Shown here in pieces: positions 42,368-50,561 of a stretch of DNA of 64,000 nt. The notes beneath the pieces were generated by a model. It was not told the DNA's origin and did no database searches. It saw nothing but the letters and a program-made list of their open reading frames with translations. The stretch's first letter is position 1. Every line of letters starts with the position of its first letter. The DNA is from SZUA-320 sp963707875 (GTDB lineage Bacteria; Gemmatimonadota; Gemmatimonadetes; Gemmatimonadales; GWC2-71-9), in NCBI GenBank assembly GCA_963707875.1, contig CAVPRU010000001.1, positions 1,054,001-1,118,000 on the forward strand, read 5' to 3'. The position numbers and the translations under genes were made by a program.

Positions 42368-42373
42368 TATATT
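42368..42373 (+). promoter_or_regulatory. possible -10 element before the saccharopine-dehydrogenase-like gene
   Basis: TATATT lies 41 bases before the next start in a GC-rich setting, after the preceding operon ends. No good -35 was found. A GAGG about 8 bases before the ATG provides the ribosome binding site. Confidence 0.35.
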
Positions 42374-42414
42374 GCGGGGCTTCCATTCGAACTTGTCGCC
42401 GTTGAGGCCCTGAC

Positions 42415-43563
42415 ATGAAGTTCCTGGTACTCGGCGCGGGCCTGCAGGGCAGTGCCTCCGCGTACAATCTCCTGCAGAACCCGGGCGTGACCCTCGTCAC
42501 TCTGGCCGACACCCATCCGGATCAGATCCCGGCGTTCCTGGCCGGGCTCGGCGACAGTCGACTGGCGCCCGTGGCGATCGATGCCAGAGACGAGGCCGAG
42601 GTGCTGGCGACCATGCGCGGGCACGATGCGGTCCTCTGTGCCCTGCCCTACTACTTCAATGAACCGATGACTCGGCTCGCCATCGAGGCCGGCTGCCACT
42701 TTGCCGACCTGGGTGGGAACACCGAGATCGTGTTCGAGCAGAAGGTCCATGATCAGGCGGCCGAGGCGAAGGGGGTGTCGGTCATCCCCGACTGTGGCCT
42801 GGCACCCGGAATGGTCAACATTCTGGCCGCCGAGGGACTCCGCCGGATCGACCAGCCGGAGTCGGTCAGGATCTACGTGGGAGGGCTGCCGCAGCACCCG
42901 GAGCCGCCGCTCAACTACCAGATCGTCTATTCGCTCGAAGGCGCGCTCGACTATTACGCCACCCCGTCGTGGGTCCTCCGTGAGGGCCGCCGGATGGAAG
43001 TGGATGCGCTGAGCGAACTGGAGGACGTCGAATTCCCGGCTCCGGTCGGCACCCTCGAGGCGTTCCATACCGGCGGCGGGATCAGCACGATGCCGTTTGC
43101 CTGGGAGGGAAAGGTCCGGACCATGGAGTACAAGACCCTCCGGTACCCCGGGCATGTGGCGATCATGCGCCCGATCCGCGAGCTGGGGCTGATTTCCAAC
43201 GAACCGATCGACGTAAAGGGTGTGTCGGTGGTGCCGCGGGACGTTTTCATCGCGGCGGTGCAGCCGCGGCTCAGCAAGCCGGAAGGCCGCGACCTGGTGG
43301 CCCTCCGGGTCCGGGTGTCTGGCACCCATCAGGGCGTACCGGCTTCGGTGTCCTTTCAGCTGCTCGACTATTACGACGAAGAGCGGGGGATCAGCGCGAT
43401 GATGCGGACGACCGGCTACTCGCTGGCGCTCACCGGCCTCCTGCAGGTCCAGGGCAAGGTGATGGCCAAAGGGGTGAAGACTCCCGACGAGGCCACGCCG
43501 TTCGGGCCGTACCTGTCTGGCCTGGCCGACTTCGGGGTGAAGATCGAGGAGCGGGTCGGGTAG
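42415..43563 (+). CDS. saccharopine dehydrogenase family oxidoreductase
   Basis: The 382-residue protein has an N-terminal Rossmann domain (KFLVLGAGLQGSASAYNLL) and a saccharopine-dehydrogenase-type second domain (DLGGNTEIVFEQKVHDQA, then VIPDCGLAPGMVNILAAEG). The length and the GLAPGM motif recall lysine 6-dehydrogenase and related saccharopine-dehydrogenase-like enzymes that act on amino-acid derivatives. Substrate is uncertain: lysine or saccharopine oxidation, or carboxynorspermidine-type reductions, are possible. No lysine-pathway gene is next to it. It stands alone behind a possible promoter and is followed by a long noncoding stretch. Confidence 0.88.
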   Translation: MKFLVLGAGLQGSASAYNLLQNPGVTLVTLADTHPDQIPAFLAGLGDSRLAPVAIDARDEAEVLATMRGHDAVLCALPYYFNEPMTRLAIEAGCHFADLGGNTEIVFEQKVHDQAAEAKGVSVIPDCGLAPGMVNILAAEGLRRIDQPESVRIYVGGLPQHPEPPLNYQIVYSLEGALDYYATPSWVLREGRRMEVDALSELEDVEFPAPVGTLEAFHTGGGISTMPFAWEGKVRTMEYKTLRYPGHVAIMRPIRELGLISNEPIDVKGVSVVPRDVFIAAVQPRLSKPEGRDLVALRVRVSGTHQGVPASVSFQLLDYYDEERGISAMMRTTGYSLALTGLLQVQGKVMAKGVKTPDEATPFGPYLSGLADFGVKIEERVG

Positions 43564-43592
43564 ATCGGCCGAGATAGTTCGCGTGGTGGGGA

Positions 43593-43658
43593 TGGTTCGT
43601 GCGAGGAGAGCCCCCGGCAAGGTGGTTCGCGCGAGGAGGGCCCCTCACGCGAACCACC
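43593..43658. repeat. direct repeat and hairpin downstream of the saccharopine-dehydrogenase-like gene
   Basis: A 22-base unit (43593-43614) recurs at 43623-43644 with two mismatches. The second copy starts an 11-base perfect inverted repeat (GGTGGTTCGCG at 43621-43631, complement at 43648-43658, 16-base loop). It could act as a transcription end for the upstream gene, although no T-tract follows. Confidence 0.55.
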
Positions 43659-43829
43659 CCCACCTTCTCACACACCCCGCCCCACCTTACCCACCACCAG
43701 CATCCCACCCCGACCCCACCCTGCGGGACCGGACTGGAAGTGCGCCACGGCAAGGCGATCGTCGGGAGGCGGGACCGGACACGCCCTGGCCCCGGGGGGC
43801 AGCACAGCGGGTACTAAGAGGTCGGGGCA

Positions 43830-43975
43830 AACGGCGACGGGTGGGGTGAGCACGAACTGGTTGGTCGAACAGCAACGGGTAGGGGTGGCACCAATCGGTC
43901 GGGTGGCCCAGCGCAGGGTGGGATGAGCACCAACTGGTCGGGGTGAACGGCGACGGGTGGGGTGAGCACCAAGGC
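43830..43975. repeat. degenerate tandem repeats of about 38 bases
   Basis: A 24-base sequence is repeated exactly at 43830-43853 and 43946-43969. Between them lie two weaker copies of the same unit (GGGTGGGxTGAGCACxAACTGGTCGGG type), so about four units of 37-41 bases are present. No protein-coding signal is seen in the 567 bases between the two flanking genes. Confidence 0.6.
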
Positions 43976-44039
43976 GAACGTCGGAACCCGCGAGCAGCCC
44001 GGGATCTATCGTGCGAGCGATTTACCGCGGGTAACGCTA

Positions 44040-44127
44040 GTTCGCCGTTGGGGCTCACCTCACCTGGCGCGGTAGCAACCCGGGTTCGCCGTTGGGGCTC
44101 ACCCCACATGGCGCGGCACCAGCCCGG
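44040..44127. repeat. 44-bp tandem repeat, two copies
   Basis: Two adjacent 44-base copies (44040-44083, 44084-44127) share GTTCGCCGTTGGGGCTCACC and GGCGCGG blocks with few mismatches. They end 3 bases before the stop codon of the convergent outer-membrane protein gene, so they form its 3' untranslated region. Function unknown; a transcript-end or RNA-processing role is possible. Confidence 0.65.
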
Positions 44128-44130
44128 CGG

Positions 44131-45273
44131 TCAGAACATCCAGCCGGTACCCATCGAGTACAGAAACCCGTCGCCACCCCAGGCAAAGTTGAACGTCAGC
44201 ACGGTCGACCGGAGGATCCGGAGCGCCAACCCGGCGCCACCACCCACGTGGAGATCACTGTTCTGGCTCAGGGCCGCCTCCTTGACGCTGCCCGCGTCCA
44301 GGAACCCGACCGCGGTGAACGCTCCGTAGTCTCCCAGGTTCAGGATGTCCTGCCGGTACTCCAGGTTCAGGACCACCAGGTCCAGCCCGGTAAACCGGCC
44401 GTAAACGAAGCTGCGGTGGGTCTCGGGCCCACCCAGCACCGGGATGTTCTGCTCCCAGGTCTGCACCTCGTAGCGGGCGTCGAGCGGGGCCTCGTCCGAC
44501 AGGTGCCGACCGAGAATCCGGGCCGCGAAGACCATTCCCTCGCGGGGTGAGACGAACGCCTTGGCCTGCCCGTACACCCCGTTGTAACCGCTCCCCCCGC
44601 TGCCGAGGAAGGCACCCCCCTCGAGCAGGACACCCTTCGCGGTGACGAACTCGAGGTTCCTGGTATCCAGGACCAGGGCGACCCGCCCCACCAGATCGGT
44701 GCCGCTGCCACAGTCCACGGCGGTCCCGCCCACCACCGGAAGCTGGGGGCAGTATCCGGCGTACCTGGTGTTTCCCGGCAGCGCTCTGAAGTTCGCCCGG
44801 GTCAGACTGCCACCCACCGCCACCTGCAGCGGACCGATCACGGTGCGCGTCAGGTCTCCGCGCACGAAATGCCTGGTCCGCCCCACCCGGTCAGCGTAAG
44901 GACTGTCCTTGGCCTCGTTCTTCTCGGTCTCGTTCCCCAGGCCGAAGAAGCCGTACCGATTCTCCCGAACGGTCCCCGCCTCCCCGAAGAGGCGCCAGCC
45001 CGGCGCAATCCGCGGCCCCTTGAACCGGGTCACCAGAAACCGGCTGCCGTCGGGGTTGGCGCCAGCTTCGGCCGAGAGGCTGTTCGCAAACGGCACCCGG
45101 TCGTAGTAGTCGGCGGCCTGGGCGTACTGATAGTGGAGCACCCAGGACAACTTGTCGTTGGGCCCCTTCAGCGGGTAAGGGTAGTAGCTGGCCCTCCACG
45201 GCTCCTGGGCCGCGACCTGGCCGGCCAGGAGCAACCCGGCCCCGATGGTGAGCGCCAGTCGAAACCGGGTCAT
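44131..45273 (-). CDS. outer-membrane beta-barrel protein, surface antigen (D15/BamA-like)
   Basis: The 380-residue protein has a signal peptide (LALTIGAGLLLAGQVAAQ). It has repeated amphipathic strands and ends in an aromatic residue (MGTGWMF), as barrels do. The pattern GFFGLGNETEKNE (about 109-121), then LVLDTRNLEFVTAKG and FLDAGSVKE matches the bacterial surface antigen (Omp85 C-terminal) family. No POTRA domains are present, so it is not BamA itself but a short relative of unknown cargo. The start overlaps the stop of the asparaginase gene upstream by 4 bases. Confidence 0.85.
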   Translation of the reverse strand: MTRFRLALTIGAGLLLAGQVAAQEPWRASYYPYPLKGPNDKLSWVLHYQYAQAADYYDRVPFANSLSAEAGANPDGSRFLVTRFKGPRIAPGWRLFGEAGTVRENRYGFFGLGNETEKNEAKDSPYADRVGRTRHFVRGDLTRTVIGPLQVAVGGSLTRANFRALPGNTRYAGYCPQLPVVGGTAVDCGSGTDLVGRVALVLDTRNLEFVTAKGVLLEGGAFLGSGGSGYNGVYGQAKAFVSPREGMVFAARILGRHLSDEAPLDARYEVQTWEQNIPVLGGPETHRSFVYGRFTGLDLVVLNLEYRQDILNLGDYGAFTAVGFLDAGSVKEAALSQNSDLHVGGGAGLALRILRSTVLTFNFAWGGDGFLYSMGTGWMF

Positions 45274-46316
45274 CCCTGACCCCGCTGATAGAGGTAGGCG
45301 GTGTCCCTGATCGAGGCCTCTCGACCATCATGCACCGCGTAGCGGGAGGGGAAGAACGAAGCCGCGCCGGTCTCGCCCCTCTTGTTGACCGCGTAGAAAT
45401 TGAGTCCGAACGTGGGGCTGCCGCGCTCGTCCAGCAGCCGCGGTGGTGTCATCGCCACCACTCGGCGCAGGGTCTCCAGGGCGGCATCGGTCGGAGCCAT
45501 CCCTCGCCGCATGTGCTCCACCGTCAGAAAGCCGCCGCAGACCATGATGTTGGCTTCACCGAGGCCGGTGGACCCGGCGGCCCCGACGGCGTTGTCGGTG
45601 TACTGCCCCGCCCCGACGATCGGGGAATCACCCGCCCGGCCGGGGATCTTCCAGGCCAGTCCGCTGGTGGTTGTTACCGAGCTGATATCACCCTGGTCGT
45701 TAATGGTATTGAGATTGATCGTCCCGGTGGGGCGAACGGCCATCTTCGCATCGCGTGGCACATCCACCCAGTCGTCCCCGGAGCCCCGATTGGCCCGCCA
45801 GCGGAGCCAGATGTCCCGCGACTCCGGAGTGAGCAGATTCTCCTCCTGGAACCCGTACGACAGCGCAAACCGCTTGGCGCCCTGACCCACCAGGAGGATG
45901 TGGTTGGTGTATTTGAGGACCAGTCGGGCCACTTCGCTCGGGGTCTTGATCCCCTCCAGTGCCGCCACCGCCCCGGCCCGTTTGCTGGGGCCATGCATGC
46001 ACGAGGCGTCGAGCTGCACCACGCCCTCCTCGTTGGGCAGTCCACCGTAGCCGACCGAGTTGTCCCTCGGATCGAGTTCCTGGATCTTGACGCCCTCCAC
46101 CGCCGCATCGAGGGTGTCGGTTCCCTGGGTCATCAGCTCGACGGCGCGGGTCACCCCTCGAATCCCGTTGGTGCTGCCCACGGCGGCGAAGGTACTGACC
46201 TTGGACCGGATGAGGGCGGGTGCCGCCACGGCGTTCGCGGCCGCCGGGATCAGCGCACCCCCGGCCACCGCGGCGGCGGTACCGAGGAAGCGGCGGCGGG
46301 TGACGGTCTCGGACAT
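45270..46316 (-). CDS. N4-(beta-N-acetylglucosaminyl)-L-asparaginase-like Ntn hydrolase, Tat-exported
   Basis: The 348-residue protein belongs to the N-terminal-nucleophile asparaginase family (T2). It matures by cutting before a threonine that becomes the nucleophile; the likely one is T199, in RPTGTINLN. The following TTTSGLAWKIPGRAGDSPIV and GAGQYTDN match the substrate-binding part of glycosylasparaginases. A twin-arginine signal is present (TRRRFLGTAAAVAGG). It therefore acts in the periplasm on glycopeptide or other N4-substituted asparagine. GGAG lies about 8 bases before the ATG at 46316, which favours it over an in-frame ATG 39 bases upstream. It is coupled to the surface-antigen barrel gene. 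Confidence 0.9.
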   Translation of the reverse strand: MSETVTRRRFLGTAAAVAGGALIPAAANAVAAPALIRSKVSTFAAVGSTNGIRGVTRAVELMTQGTDTLDAAVEGVKIQELDPRDNSVGYGGLPNEEGVVQLDASCMHGPSKRAGAVAALEGIKTPSEVARLVLKYTNHILLVGQGAKRFALSYGFQEENLLTPESRDIWLRWRANRGSGDDWVDVPRDAKMAVRPTGTINLNTINDQGDISSVTTTSGLAWKIPGRAGDSPIVGAGQYTDNAVGAAGSTGLGEANIMVCGGFLTVEHMRRGMAPTDAALETLRRVVAMTPPRLLDERGSPTFGLNFYAVNKRGETGAASFFPSRYAVHDGREASIRDTAYLYQRGQG

Positions 46317-46424
46317 CGGCGTGCTCCGGAAAAGAGGCGTGGGCGTGGTCTCCAATTGAGGCCCGTCGCGGCCTGCATGTCAACTTGTGCCGGCCTTCGG
46401 CCTGCCGGTACCTTATTGAGCAGA

Positions 46425-47063
46425 GTGCCTTACCCCAACCCCAGCCCCCGAGCGTTCTCCCCCCGGCTGGTCGGCGGCCTGCTGGCCGGCGCCTGCGGAG
46501 CCGCCACCATCGTTGCCCTCGTCTATTGGCTGCGGACCGGTTCCAGCCAGGGTCTCTACATCGCGGGCACGTTCTGGGTGGTGGCGGGGATCATCGCCGC
46601 GATCTTTCGCGGGATCGACGAAATCCCCGACGCCATGGCCCGTCTGCTGACCAACGTGGGAGTCAGCCGGGCGGGGGACAGTTTTTCCGACGTCGAAGCG
46701 ATGGTGGCGCAGGGGAACTATGAAATGGCCGCCGAGAGCTACCGGATGCGAGCTACCGGTGCCCAGCGGGGCTGGGCTACCCTGGGACGGGTCCGGCTGC
46801 TGGCCGGAGAGCTCCGGCGACCGGCCGAGGCGATCGAGGAGGTGGATGGGCTATTCGCCTCCGGAGCCCGGGTCGGCCCGGCAGAGGAGTTCGCGCTCCG
46901 GGCCCTTCTGGCCGATACCCTGGCTTCGACCGGCGCGACAAACCGGGCCCGGCGGGAACTCGAGCATCTGCTGACCCGCTATCCTTCATCCCCTGGGGCC
47001 CCGGTCATTCGGAGCCGCCTTGAGGCCCTGACGACCGGCCCCACCGAGGAGCAGACCGCATGA
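46425..47063 (+). CDS. membrane protein with two TM helices and TPR-like tail
   Basis: The 212-residue protein has two N-terminal TM helices (VGGLLAGACGAATIVALVYW, then YIAGTFWVVAGIIAAIF) and a helical cytoplasmic part with TPR-like repeats (AMVAQGNYEMAAESYRMRAT, then RAELEHLLTRYP-type ending). The likely start is GTG; a TTG 9 bases earlier is possible. It overlaps the nicotinate phosphoribosyltransferase gene by 4 bases. No specific function can be named. Confidence 0.75.
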   Translation: MPYPNPSPRAFSPRLVGGLLAGACGAATIVALVYWLRTGSSQGLYIAGTFWVVAGIIAAIFRGIDEIPDAMARLLTNVGVSRAGDSFSDVEAMVAQGNYEMAAESYRMRATGAQRGWATLGRVRLLAGELRRPAEAIEEVDGLFASGARVGPAEEFALRALLADTLASTGATNRARRELEHLLTRYPSSPGAPVIRSRLEALTTGPTEEQTA

Positions 47064-48121
47064 CCCGGCACCGCCCCCGACTCGATCCAGAGATCTTCCA
47101 CCTCCCGGTGGAACGGATGCGGTCGGGGTACTACTCGGACAAGTACTTCGTCCGGACCCGGGAGATCCTGCTGGCCGACCACTACCGGCCCCAGGTCACG
47201 ATGCAGGTGTTCGGCAAACGACACGCCTTCCTGGGCGGGGTGGATGAGGCGATCGCGATCCTCAAGCTCTGCGCGGTGGAGTGGAACGATCTGGCGGTCC
47301 ACGCCCTGTACGACGGCGACGAGGTTGAGCCGTTCGAAGTGGTGCTCCAGATCGAAGGCGCCTATGACGCCTTTGCCCATCTGGAGACCCTCTTCCTCGG
47401 CGTGCTGTCCCGCCGGACCCGGGTCGGCACCAACACCCGCCGGGTGGTCGAGGCCGCTCGGCCCAAGGAGGTCATGTTCTTTCCGGCCCGGCACGATCAC
47501 TGGCTGGTCCAGACCGGCGACGGCTACGCCGCCCACATCGCCGGGGCGATCGGAGTTTCCACCGATGCCCAGGCCTCGTGGTGGGGCAGCGAGGGCGTGG
47601 GGACCGTCCCCCATGGATTGATCGCGGCCTACGGGGGCGACACGGTCCGGGCCACATTGAAGTTCGCGGAGCACATGGGTCCCGACCTCCGGCTCATCAC
47701 CCTGGTGGATTTCGACAACGACTGCGTGGGGACCTCCCTCCAGTTGGCCGAAGCCCTGGGTGAACGGCTCTACGCGGTCCGGCTCGACACCAGCGAACTG
47801 CTGGTGGACCGGTCGGTAGTGCCCCAGATGGGACAGTTCAAGCCCAATGGCGTCTGCCCCCAGCTGGTCTGGAATGTCCGGGAAGCGCTCGACCAGAAGG
47901 GGTTCCAGCAGGTCAGGATCGTTGCCTCAGGTGGCTTCACCGTCGAGAAGATCGAGGAGTTCGAGTCGAGCAAGGTCCCGGTGGACGCCTACGGCGTCGG
48001 GTCCTCCCTCTTCCAGGGTCGGTTCGATTTTACCGCCGATGTGGTCCAGCACGAGGGGAAGCCCTGCGCCAAGGTGGGCCGGACTTTTCGCCCGAATCCA
48101 CGACTCGAGCGCGTGCGCTAG
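47060..48121 (+). CDS. pncB: nicotinate phosphoribosyltransferase
   Basis: The 353-residue protein is in the short nicotinate phosphoribosyltransferase branch. The enzyme makes nicotinate mononucleotide from nicotinate and PRPP in NAD salvage. Markers are the N-terminal MRSGYYSDKYFVRTR, the active-site LSRRTRVGTNTRRVVEA region, and the phosphate loops IVASGGFTVEKIEEF and VDAYGVGSSLFQG. It is preceded by a coupled membrane-protein gene and followed after 9 bases by a nicotinamidase-like gene, so the two salvage steps are encoded together. Confidence 0.92.
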   Translation: MTRHRPRLDPEIFHLPVERMRSGYYSDKYFVRTREILLADHYRPQVTMQVFGKRHAFLGGVDEAIAILKLCAVEWNDLAVHALYDGDEVEPFEVVLQIEGAYDAFAHLETLFLGVLSRRTRVGTNTRRVVEAARPKEVMFFPARHDHWLVQTGDGYAAHIAGAIGVSTDAQASWWGSEGVGTVPHGLIAAYGGDTVRATLKFAEHMGPDLRLITLVDFDNDCVGTSLQLAEALGERLYAVRLDTSELLVDRSVVPQMGQFKPNGVCPQLVWNVREALDQKGFQQVRIVASGGFTVEKIEEFESSKVPVDAYGVGSSLFQGRFDFTADVVQHEGKPCAKVGRTFRPNPRLERVR

Positions 48122-48130
48122 CGGGAGCGG

Positions 48131-48766
48131 ATGATGAGCGGGACGCTGTTCTGGGATGTCGACACTCAATACGACTTCATGATGGCCGACGGCCGGCTGT
48201 ACGTCCCGGGCAGTGAGGAGATCATCCCCGCGCTCCAACGGCTGACCGATCACGCCCACACCCAAGGCATCCGGATTCTGGCCAGCGCAGATGACCATGT
48301 CCCCGGCCACCGGGAACTGAGCGAGACGCCGGACTGGAGGGAGACCTTCCCCGACCATTGCATGCGGGGAACCCCCGGTCAGGCGCGGATCGCGGCCACG
48401 ACCCTTCGGGATCCCCTGGTGATCGAGCCGGCACCGGAAGATCCCGGGCAGCTGGCCGCCCAGGTGCTGGCCCACGACGGCGATCTGCTGTTCCACAAAC
48501 ACTGGTTCGACGTCTTTACCAATCCCAACCTGCTGCCGGTGCTCGATGCCCTGAGCCCCGACCGGATCGTGCTCTACGGCGTGGCGCTCGACGTCTGCGA
48601 CCGCTACGCCATCGAGGGCCTGCTCCGCCATCGACCGACCATTCCCCTTGCGCTGGTGACCGATGCGGTCCGGGCCATCGATCCCTCCGCCGGTGCCTCA
48701 CTGCTCGCTGACTGGAAGTCCCGCGGAGTGACCATGATAACGACCGACCAGGTGGTGAACGCATGA
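48131..48766 (+). CDS. nicotinamidase-like isochorismatase-family cysteine hydrolase
   Basis: The 211-residue protein has the cysteine-hydrolase triad: Asp (D11, in FWDVDTQYDFM), Lys (in LFHKHWFDVF) and Cys (in YGVALDVCDRYAIEGLL). The fold and the neighbouring nicotinate phosphoribosyltransferase gene make nicotinamide deamidation to nicotinate the most likely reaction. The usual GVATDxCV motif is GVALDVCD, a small change. GGAG precedes the ATG. It overlaps the aminotransferase gene by 4 bases. Confidence 0.88.
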   Translation: MMSGTLFWDVDTQYDFMMADGRLYVPGSEEIIPALQRLTDHAHTQGIRILASADDHVPGHRELSETPDWRETFPDHCMRGTPGQARIAATTLRDPLVIEPAPEDPGQLAAQVLAHDGDLLFHKHWFDVFTNPNLLPVLDALSPDRIVLYGVALDVCDRYAIEGLLRHRPTIPLALVTDAVRAIDPSAGASLLADWKSRGVTMITTDQVVNA

Positions 48767-49839
48767 GACCGTTCGGGCGCGGATTCCTCCCCGGGCCGAC
48801 CGACGTCCATCCCGACGTCTGGCAGGCCATGCTGGAGCCGATGTACTTCACCTTCAACCCCCGGATGCAGCAGGTCATTCACGAGATCCAGCCCCTGCTG
48901 CGCCAGATGTTCGGGACCAGCAGGCCGGTGATGATCTCGACCTCGGCCGCGACTGGACTGATGGAGGCCTCGATCCGCAACGGGGTCCGCGAGACGGTGC
49001 TGGTGGTGGTGGGTGGCTACTTCGGCGAGATGTACGCCCGGGTGGCGGAGGGCTGCGGCAAGCAGGTCATCCGGCTCAACGTGCCACCGGGCGAGACCCT
49101 GGAACCCGAGCAACTCGCCCTCTTTCTCGATGGCCCCGAAGTCGATGCCGTCGCGCTGGTTCACTCGGAATCGTCCACCGGGGCCCTGGCCCCCCTCCCC
49201 GACCTGGTCCGGGTCATCCGCGAGCATACCGATGCCCTCGTGCTGGTGGATGGGGTGACTTCCGTCGGTACCATGCCAATCGAAGCCGAAGGGTGGGATC
49301 TCGATTTCATCTTCACCGGATCCCAGAAGGCGCTGGCCCTCCCGCCCGGGATTGCGGTCGCCGCCGCCAGCCCGCGATTCATGGCCCGGGCGGAAAAGAC
49401 CCCCGACCGGGGCTGGTACCTGAGCGCCACCCATCTGGCGAGCGCCGCCCGCCAGGACCTGCCACTCACCACCCCGGCGCTTCCGGTCTATCACACCCTG
49501 CTGGCCCAAGTCCGGCGGATCGCCGCAACCGGCGGGCTCGAGGCGCGATACGCCCGACACGATCAGATGGCGGCCAGGATGGAGGAGTGGGCGGCCACTC
49601 GGCAGGACGTCCACCTGATGGCCCGGGCCGGAAGACGCTCCCGGGCGGTGAGCGCCCTGACCCTGCCGCCGGAGCGGAAGGCCGGCGAGGTGGTTGGGGA
49701 ACTTGAACGGCGCGGCTGGTTGATTACGACGGGCATGACCCCGCTCAACAACTCGGTCATCCGGATCGGTCACATGGGGGACCTCACCCTCGAACATCTG
49801 AACGCCCTGCTGGTCCAGCTGGAGGAGGTCCTCGCGTGA
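48763..49839 (+). CDS. class V aminotransferase (alanine/serine-glyoxylate type)
   Basis: The 358-residue fold-type I PLP enzyme begins LPGPTDVHPDVWQAM and has STSAATGLMEASIRN, VDGVTSVGTMPIEAEGWDLD, and the cofactor lysine in FTGSQKALALPPG. This matches the alanine-glyoxylate or serine-glyoxylate aminotransferase group; phosphoserine aminotransferase is less likely. The natural substrates cannot be told from sequence. It is coupled to the nicotinamidase-like gene before it and overlaps the DUF502 gene after it by 4 bases, so it is transcribed with NAD-salvage genes. Confidence 0.9.
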   Translation: MRPFGRGFLPGPTDVHPDVWQAMLEPMYFTFNPRMQQVIHEIQPLLRQMFGTSRPVMISTSAATGLMEASIRNGVRETVLVVVGGYFGEMYARVAEGCGKQVIRLNVPPGETLEPEQLALFLDGPEVDAVALVHSESSTGALAPLPDLVRVIREHTDALVLVDGVTSVGTMPIEAEGWDLDFIFTGSQKALALPPGIAVAAASPRFMARAEKTPDRGWYLSATHLASAARQDLPLTTPALPVYHTLLAQVRRIAATGGLEARYARHDQMAARMEEWAATRQDVHLMARAGRRSRAVSALTLPPERKAGEVVGELERRGWLITTGMTPLNNSVIRIGHMGDLTLEHLNALLVQLEEVLA

Positions 49840-50429
49840 CACCCCCCCCACGCCCCGGACGGACTCTGACCCGCCGGGCCGCGGCCTGGTTCCTTCGCGG
49901 CCTGCTGATCACCACACCGGCGGCGCTGACGCTCTACATCTGCTGGCTCCTGATCCGCTGGGTGGACGGACTCCTGGGCATCCCGATCCCCGGGGTGGGG
50001 CTGGTCGTGTCCCTGCTGATCATCACCGGGATCGGGGCACTGGCATCGACCTATTTGACCAGAGCGGCACTGGGATTGCTGGATGAACTGCTCGAGAAGG
50101 TCCCGTTCGTCCGGCTGCTCTACTCCTCGACCAAGGATCTGCTCAACGCCTTCGTCGGGGAACAGCGGCGATTCACCAAAGCGGTGCGGGTGGCCCTGAG
50201 CGAGGACGGCGCGATCGGAGCCCTGGGCTTCGTTACGGCGGAAGATCTGGCAGATCTCGGGTTGGCGGACCAGGTGGCGGTCTACCTCCCGCAGTCGTAC
50301 AATTTTGCCGGCAACCTGATCGTGGTCCCCGCCCACCGGGTCACCCCACTGGCGGCAGACAGCGCCGAGGTGATGGCCTTCATCGTCTCTGGTGGGGTCT
50401 CCCGGGCGCGGCCACCAGGAAAGGTATAA
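49836..50429 (+). CDS. DUF502 family membrane protein
   Basis: The 197-residue protein has two TM helices (FLRGLLITTPAALTLYICWL and VVSLLIITGIGALASTYL) followed by a soluble DUF502 part (KVPFVRLLYSSTKDLLNAFV, then ADQVAVYLPQSYNFAGNLIV, VPxxxV). The family is widespread and has no established biochemical function. It closes the NAD-salvage operon. Confidence 0.9.
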   Translation: MTPPPRPGRTLTRRAAAWFLRGLLITTPAALTLYICWLLIRWVDGLLGIPIPGVGLVVSLLIITGIGALASTYLTRAALGLLDELLEKVPFVRLLYSSTKDLLNAFVGEQRRFTKAVRVALSEDGAIGALGFVTAEDLADLGLADQVAVYLPQSYNFAGNLIVVPAHRVTPLAADSAEVMAFIVSGGVSRARPPGKV

Positions 50430-50561
50430 AGTGTTATTTTACAACCGGTTACGGCGATGGGAGGCGGCCTGCTTAACGCCGGGGACCGATTCGCGTCCAA
50501 GGGGGGGAAGCCGGGCGGCAAAGGCCCGTCACCAGCAACCACCAGACTTGCGAAAGACCAC
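50430..50561 (+). other. 132-base leader with hairpin potential before the lipoprotein gene
   Basis: The stretch begins with an AT-rich patch (GTGTTATTTTAC) that could hold the promoter. It contains GGCG/CGCC, GGAC/GTCC and CGGGC/GCCCG pairs, the last with a 7-base loop. No match to a known riboswitch was found. A weak purine stretch precedes the ATG. Confidence 0.3.

Noticed and set aside
43564..44130. A CRISPR array
   Set aside because: The repeats are imperfect, nearly contiguous and of differing families, without uniform spacers or cas genes.
45330..46424. A long in-frame extension of the TPR membrane protein
   Set aside because: It is antisense to the asparaginase gene; the real start gives the first TM helix.
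50430..50561. A c-di-GMP-I riboswitch before the lipoprotein gene
   Set aside because: The GCAAAGGCCC-like piece is present but the conserved first stem and tetraloop-receptor parts are not.
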